A DNA stretch of 64,000 bases from Chryseobacterium sp. E1 (GTDB lineage: Bacteria > Bacteroidota > Bacteroidia > Flavobacteriales > Weeksellaceae). The stretch is from positions 1,328,501 to 1,392,500 of the forward strand of contig CP078104.1 in NCBI GenBank assembly GCA_019203745.1, in the 5' to 3' direction. Below the pieces are notes generated by a model. It saw only the letters and a list, made by a program, of their open reading frames with translations. It searched no databases and was not told where the DNA came from. A program made the translations under genes and the position numbers. Shown in pieces: positions 59,909 to 64,000 of the stretch. Numbering within the stretch: the first letter of the stretch is position 1; the number at the start of each line of letters is the position of its first letter.

Positions 59909-60730
59909 ATGAAAATGAAAAAAGTTATATCCTGCTATTATTAATCATAGCACAGACCATATATGCACAGGTTGCGATTGGAAAATCCACAGTGAACAGC
60001 TCTGCTGCTTTGGATGTAATCTCTACCATCAATAAGGGAGTTCTTCTTCCAAGAGTAGATATTGTAGACATACTGAGCAATACATCCCCATAAGCAGTCC
60101 GGCAGAAGGACTTGTTGTCTACAATAAAGGAAACTCCATCAGTCCTGGTATTTACATTTGGAAAAACAATATGTGGAACCTGCTGTCTGACACCTATAAC
60201 CTTGTAAGTTATATGATGCTTCAGCGTACTACAGATTATGCGGTATTGGGGGTTTGGCTAACGGTACCTATAAAAATTTCAATGACGCTGCCTTTAATGT
60301 AATATCGAATGATATTGGTGCTTTATATAATTCATCTACAGGAGTAATTACTCTTCCGGGAAACAGCGGTTATCTGGTGAATGTATGCCTGAACATAAGA
60401 ACAGCTCTTGAAACAACAACAGGTGGAATCGGGGAACGCAGGTTCATTTGCATCAATATCTGGTAAAACTTGTAGACCCTGTGAGCGGAACTCAGTATGG
60501 CAAAACAATAAGCATCAATGAGCAATCTATTGCCACCAATAAAACCCACACCCTGAATATGAGTTTTTCTTTTGTAACCACTTCACCTTCTCCCATTCTT
60601 TTAGTACCCGCCATTGCTCACGACACAGGAGGAACCTACCAGAACGGAGCCGGGGAAGCGCCCTAATAACGGAGAAATTATTATCACCAATGCGAAAGTT
60701 GATATCGAAAGATCAGCCCTTAACCAATAA
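59909..60730 (+). CDS. Secreted VGIN-type protein, second of three, frameshifted
   Basis: This paralogue starts 5 bases after the first one ends. The corrected signal peptide is MKMKKSYILLLLIIAQTIYAQ, one A being missing near 59928. The mature start VAIGKSTVNSSAALDVISTINKGVLLPRVDI is related to the neighbours but lacks the GINT wording. A shared segment reads ISSPAEGLVVYNKGNSISPGIYIWKNNMWNLL. The C-terminal domain is beta-rich (TGVITLPGNSGYLVNVCLNIRT, HQYLVKLVDPVSGTQYGKTI). Further breaks lie near 60090, 60247, 60440 and 60655. About 275 residues. It has no SP-distal anchor or sorting motif that I can recognise. Confidence 0.72.
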
Positions 60731-60741
60731 TTAAAAACACA

Positions 60742-61509
60742 ATGAAAACATATATTTATATTGTCTGCATGATACTTTTCGGCACCGTAGATGCACAGGT
60801 GGGTATCAATACAAACACTCCTAATACAAGCAGTGTTCTTGACATTAATTCGTCGAACAAAGGAGTTCTTTTTCCGCAATATGATCTTGTTGTTCTAAAC
60901 AGTACTTCAACTCCTGTTGCCAACCCTACAGACGGACTTATCATCTATAACAGCGGAGGGACTTCCACATTTCCGAAAGGATATTACGTGTGGATCAGAA
61001 ATCAATGGCAGCGTATCCTTATTGCAGGAAGTGAGCCTCAAAATATGTCTTTGCTTATAGGTTCCGGAGTTTTAATTCCTGCCGGGAGTACAAATAATAC
61101 ACTTGCAAATTTTTCCGTGACCTCTAATAAAATTACAGGTGCATCTCTGGCTGCAGATAATTCTACCATAACATTACCCGCAGGAAATTATATCATCCGT
61201 TATTCAGTAGATTCAGGAACCGGAGCTTTTGTTAGCGGATCAAATACACAATATCTGGGACAGAACTTTACCTGTACCAGATCTTATCTGATTAATTCTG
61301 CTACCAGCGCAACAATTACTGAAGTAAACAGAACATGTCTTCTGTCCAGCTCTTTTACTTTTTTTCAGGGAACTTATTTTCTAACGCTGGCTGCTCCTAC
61401 AACCATCCGTCAGAAATTTGAATTTGATTCTCCGGGAAATGGTTTTACAGCCAACAATCTTAATATCAGATCGTCATTGTCTTTAGTGATCACTAAGATG
61501 GGACAATAA
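60742..61509 (+). CDS. Secreted VGIN-type protein, third of three
   Basis: This intact 255-residue paralogue follows the second gene by 11 bases. Its signal peptide (MKTYIYIVCMILFGTVDAQ) precedes VGINTNTPNTSSVLDINSSNKGVLFPQYDLVVLNSTSTPVANPTDGLIIYNSGG, which aligns well with the first gene ([27 protein letters not shown]). The rest is beta-rich with STITLPAGNYIIRYSVDSG and FFQGTYFLTLAAPTTIRQKFEFD, resembling a jelly-roll such as C1q/TNF-like folds, but that is a guess. It is followed by two hairpins. The three genes form one transcription unit and most likely arose by duplication. Confidence 0.8.
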   Translation: MKTYIYIVCMILFGTVDAQVGINTNTPNTSSVLDINSSNKGVLFPQYDLVVLNSTSTPVANPTDGLIIYNSGGTSTFPKGYYVWIRNQWQRILIAGSEPQNMSLLIGSGVLIPAGSTNNTLANFSVTSNKITGASLAADNSTITLPAGNYIIRYSVDSGTGAFVSGSNTQYLGQNFTCTRSYLINSATSATITEVNRTCLLSSSFTFFQGTYFLTLAAPTTIRQKFEFDSPGNGFTANNLNIRSSLSLVITKMGQ

Positions 61510-61513
61510 AAAA

Positions 61514-61538
61514 GCTTAAGCACGAGAAATGCTTAAGC
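61514..61538. terminator. Hairpin after the secreted-protein cluster
   Basis: GCTTAAGCA (61514-61522) pairs with TGCTTAAGC (61530-61538) around a 7-base loop. It is T-rich afterwards only on the minus strand, so direction is uncertain. Confidence 0.6.
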
Positions 61539-61554
61539 CTGATTATGTATCTTG

Positions 61555-61588
61555 AAAACAGGGTTTAAAATTTTTAAATCCTGTTTTT
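61555..61588. terminator. Bidirectional terminator between secreted cluster and gpsA
   Basis: AAAACAGG (61555-61562) pairs with CCTGTTTT (61580-61587), and the T/A-rich interior extends the stem; T-rich sequence on both sides. It overlaps the gpsA stop codon. Confidence 0.65.
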
Positions 61589-62627
61589 AATTCAGTTTTG
61601 CAGTGAGCTTTTTAAATTGTTTTTCTGCATTTTTACCATCATAAAGAATGGCATATACCGTATCGATAATCGGTAACTTGAGATTCTTCTGTTTTGCCGT
61701 TTTATAGATTGATTGGGCAGCATAATACCCTTCTGCAACCATATTCATCGACTGGATGGCTGATTTTACGGTATATCCTTTTCCTATCAGGTTACCGAGG
61801 TTTCTGTTTCTTGAGAACAGTGAATAAGCAGTTACCAGAAGATCGCCAAGATAAGCACTTTCATTCACATCTCTCGGTGCTTCATAGATTGCTTCCAGGA
61901 ATGTTTCCATTTCACGGATCGCATTGGAAACAAATACAGCGGTAAAGTTATCACCATACCCCAGCCCGCTTGCTATACCTGCTCCGATGGCAAAAATGTT
62001 TTTAAGAATGGCACTGTACTCATTTCCCAGGATATCTTTACTGGTTTGAACTTTGATAAAGTCTGAACTGAAAATTCTTTCCAGCTTTTCTGCCGTTTCA
62101 TCTTCCACCGTGGCAATGGTAAGATATGAAAGTCTTTCCATTGCTACTTCTTCAGCGTGACAAGGTCCTGCAATAACGGCCTGATTTCTGAAACCAATCT
62201 TGAATTCATCACGCAGATAATGGGCTACCACATCATTTACTTTAGGAATAATTCCTTTAATTGCCGAAACAAAGATTTTGTCTGAATAGTCGCAAGTCAT
62301 TTTATCCAGGGTATCAGACAGGTAAATGGATGGTGTTGCTAAAACGATTACATCACAGGCGGAAACCAATTCATTGATATCCGTTGTCAGTTTTAAACTT
62401 TTAAGATTAAAATGAGCAGCGGTAAGATAGGTCGGGTTGTGACCTCTGAGCTCAATAGCTCCTTTTACAAATTCACTTCTTACACACCAGTGTACTACTT
62501 TACAGTTTTCAACAAGCATTTTTACAATAGCGGTTGCAAAACTTCCGCTTCCTACTACCCCTACAGAAACATCGCTTTTACTCTTTTTGGGATTCGAAGA
62601 TTCTGAAATTGTTTTCTTTTTAGCCAT
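61587..62627 (-). CDS. gpsA: Glycerol-3-phosphate dehydrogenase [NAD(P)+]
   Basis: GpsA reduces dihydroxyacetone phosphate to sn-glycerol-3-phosphate, the backbone for phospholipids. The intact frame of 346 residues starts at 62627 (an upstream in-frame ATG would precede the promoter). It has a short basic lead (MAKKKTISESSNPKKSK), the nucleotide motif VGVVGSGSFATAIVKMLV, VIVLATPSIYLSDTL, VSAIKGIIPK, VIAGPCHAEEVAMER and the substrate-site helix LKNIFAIGAGIASGLGYGDNFTA with the conserved Lys before Asn. A TATATTTG promoter box lies upstream. Confidence 0.95.
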   Translation of the reverse strand: MAKKKTISESSNPKKSKSDVSVGVVGSGSFATAIVKMLVENCKVVHWCVRSEFVKGAIELRGHNPTYLTAAHFNLKSLKLTTDINELVSACDVIVLATPSIYLSDTLDKMTCDYSDKIFVSAIKGIIPKVNDVVAHYLRDEFKIGFRNQAVIAGPCHAEEVAMERLSYLTIATVEDETAEKLERIFSSDFIKVQTSKDILGNEYSAILKNIFAIGAGIASGLGYGDNFTAVFVSNAIREMETFLEAIYEAPRDVNESAYLGDLLVTAYSLFSRNRNLGNLIGKGYTVKSAIQSMNMVAEGYYAAQSIYKTAKQKNLKLPIIDTVYAILYDGKNAEKQFKKLTAKLN

Positions 62628-62644
62628 AATTGGAATGTGAACTG

Positions 62645-62652
62645 CAAATATA
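62645..62652 (-). promoter_or_regulatory. -7 promoter element TATATTTG of gpsA
   Basis: TATATTTG on the minus strand, 17 bases before the gpsA start at 62627; it rules out an upstream in-frame ATG at 62717. Confidence 0.5.
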
Positions 62653-62850
62653 TTAAACAAAGATTTAACGGGAGGTTTTGAGGACATGATAAAAAGTTTT
62701 TTTGAAAAAATTAACACCTCTGCACAATTAAATATCTAATTCAGCGTTTGATACAGAAAAAACTGAATTTTCATTAAGAATATCCTCCATTGTTTATTTT
62801 TAATTAAATTTACAGCCCTAAAACCGTTTTAAAATTTTAAGAGAAGAAAT

Positions 62851-63879
62851 ATGAAAAAATTTCTAAACAGCAAGAAGAACGTAAACATTCTCCTGGGAGG
62901 ACTTTTACTAGTAGTTTTTGCTCAAGGTATCTTTATTGCCAAACTTTTTTCTGAAAAGGATGACAAAAACTATGAGGTAAACCTTGTCAAAATAAACACT
63001 GAAAAAGACAGTGTAGATTATTTGAAAATGAAAACCGATCTCACTTTGGTGGATCAGACCGTAGGTCAGCTGAATTCTTTCCTTAAATCCAAGGATATTT
63101 CCAATGAAAAACTGATGATGCTCGATCAGGACAGTATTTCAAATTCCATTTATCTATCCAAACAAGCCAACCGATACAGCCAGTATCTGATGGATCTTCA
63201 GAAAAAACTGATGCAGGTACCATTGGGAATGCCTACAGACGGATATATTTCATCCAATTTCGGAATAAGAAAAAATCCTATCCCATTTAAAACCGTGTAC
63301 GCTTCCGTAAGGTCAGGTACTGTGGCTGAGGTAAAACCAGTGGCAACAGCAGCTCCAAAACCTGAAGTAAAAGCTGAACCTGTAGAAAAAATTGTTGAAC
63401 TTACAGACAGCTATGGCAATAAAAGAGAAGTAAAAGTAATGGTGACTCCCAAAGCGGCACCGGTTGCTTCTGCTCCTGCGACATCCGCTGTGACTAAAAC
63501 TGTTGCAGTAAATGGTTCTAAAGCAGTTCCCGCTGAAAAAAACAATCCACCTGCTGAAGCAGACCAGATGCAGTTTCACAAAGGGCTTGATATAGCAGTT
63601 GCGTATGGCTCTGATGTAAGAGCTGCTGCTGCAGGAACAGTCATTTTCTCAGGCCAGAAAGGCGGCTATGGAAATTGTGTGATCGTTTCTCACGGAAACG
63701 GACTTGCTACTTTATACGGACATTTATCTCAACTTGTTTCTAAGGTGAATGATAAAGTGAAAGTAGGCCAGGTTATTGCAAAATCCGGTAATTCCGGACG
63801 TTCTACAGGGCCGCATCTTCATTATGAAGTACACAAAAACAATACACCGGTGAATCCGAAATTGTTTATGAATCTATAA
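62851..63879 (+). CDS. M23 family metallopeptidase with a large insertion in the catalytic domain
   Basis: A zinc-dependent peptidoglycan endopeptidase (LytM/M23). The 342-residue frame is intact: an N-terminal membrane helix (about residues 11-31), a helical/coiled-coil segment (SVDYLKMKTDLTLVDQTVGQLN, residues about 52-115), then PLGMPTDGYISSNFGIRKNPIPF, the start of the M23 domain. A Pro/Ala/Lys/Val-rich insertion of about 90 residues (about 147-238) follows before MQFHKGLDIAVAYGSDV, which holds the first zinc His and Asp, and GPHLHYEVHKNNTPVNPKLF with the HLH zinc motif. The insertion separates two parts that are normally about 10 residues apart. It is a single-gene unit with its own terminator. 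Confidence 0.92.
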   Translation: MKKFLNSKKNVNILLGGLLLVVFAQGIFIAKLFSEKDDKNYEVNLVKINTEKDSVDYLKMKTDLTLVDQTVGQLNSFLKSKDISNEKLMMLDQDSISNSIYLSKQANRYSQYLMDLQKKLMQVPLGMPTDGYISSNFGIRKNPIPFKTVYASVRSGTVAEVKPVATAAPKPEVKAEPVEKIVELTDSYGNKREVKVMVTPKAAPVASAPATSAVTKTVAVNGSKAVPAEKNNPPAEADQMQFHKGLDIAVAYGSDVRAAAAGTVIFSGQKGGYGNCVIVSHGNGLATLYGHLSQLVSKVNDKVKVGQVIAKSGNSGRSTGPHLHYEVHKNNTPVNPKLFMNL

Positions 63880-63882
63880 AGG

Positions 63883-63910
63883 AAAGCTGTCTCCGGTGAG
63901 ACAGCTTTTT
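63883..63910 (+). terminator. Terminator after the M23 peptidase gene
   Basis: AAAGCTGTCTC (63883-63893) pairs perfectly with GAGACAGCTTT (63898-63908) around a 4-base loop, followed by T residues. Confidence 0.9.
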
Positions 63911-64000
63911 ACTTTAAGGCTTGGATCAAAATTGAATGCAGTTTCTGATCGGAATGATTACGCAATTTTGGCTAAAGCCAACGGAAAACCTTTATAATGA
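63911..64000. other. Right-edge intergenic sequence with GGCTAAAGCC palindrome
   Basis: The last 90 bases hold no complete gene. TTTTGGCTAAAGCCAACGG near 63966 contains the short palindrome GGCTAAAGCC and resembles intergenic dispersed repeats I recall from Chryseobacterium. Too short to judge. Confidence 0.3.

Overview
The window looks like a chromosome segment of a Flavobacteriia member of the Bacteroidota, most likely Chryseobacterium or a close relative. The evidence is the low GC content, the complete gliding/type IX secretion block gldK-gldL-gldM-gldN, a porZ-recO pair, DUF4270, type B sorting (CHU_C) and META-domain proteins, and recurring Bacteroidota-type promoters (-7 box TAnnTTTG, sometimes with a -33 TTG). 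It is ordinary core chromosome with a few accessory-looking genes; I see no prophage, insertion sequence, CRISPR array or integrative element.

The dominant technical feature is that about two thirds of the genes are interrupted by single-base frameshifts, nearly always at homopolymers, while codon sense and protein-family similarity continue in the next frame. A tRNA-Leu also has an anticodon loop one base short. This looks like uncorrected sequencing indels rather than decay, so genes are annotated here over their frame-corrected span.

Layout. 1-2.8 kb: RND efflux pump and its adaptor (minus strand, cut by the left edge). 2.9-4.9 kb: a small membrane protein, a promoter with a mini-ORF, and two small lipoproteins. 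4.9-6.2 kb: SemiSWEET and an FAD oxidoreductase. 6.3-11.1 kb: gldK-L-M-N operon (T9SS core/motor). 11.2-15.5 kb: glycogen/starch synthase, DUF4270, glmS operon, divergent from panC. 17.06-17.39 kb: tRNA-Lys, tRNA-Leu, tRNA-Lys operon. 17.5-26.1 kb: aroK, S4 RNA-binding protein, a lipoprotein, an FMN glutamate-synthase-like protein, mtaB, DUF1572, a large type B sorted surface protein and a possible PD-(D/E)XK protein. 26.2-31.7 kb: alpha-glucan phosphorylase, small proteins, and dipeptidyl peptidase IV with a secreted partner. 31.8-38 kb: three POT peptide transporters with a DUF1016 nuclease between the second and third. 38-42.4 kb: a thioredoxin-like protein, recG, and an AraC regulator overlapping a receiver protein that lacks its phospho-acceptor Asp. 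42.7-49 kb: a GNAT, dapA, a 5'-nucleotidase split into two genes, porZ and recO. 49-58.3 kb: GH63-like glucosidase with an SDR, a GNAT, DUF1684, cholesterol-oxidase-like GMC enzyme, aminoglycoside 6-adenylyltransferase and mqo. 58.8-63.9 kb: three related secreted proteins, gpsA and an M23 peptidase.

Functional themes are protein secretion and surface display (gldKLMN, porZ, type B cargo), peptide use (DPP-IV and three POT carriers, probably a digest-and-import chain), alpha-glucan metabolism (glycogen synthase, phosphorylase, glucosidase), and housekeeping. No clearly new multi-gene system is demonstrable. The best leads are the degenerate receiver/AraC pair, the alpha-glucan phosphorylase with Thr at the PLP-lysine position, the M23 peptidase with a large insertion in its catalytic domain, and the three-gene secreted-protein cluster.
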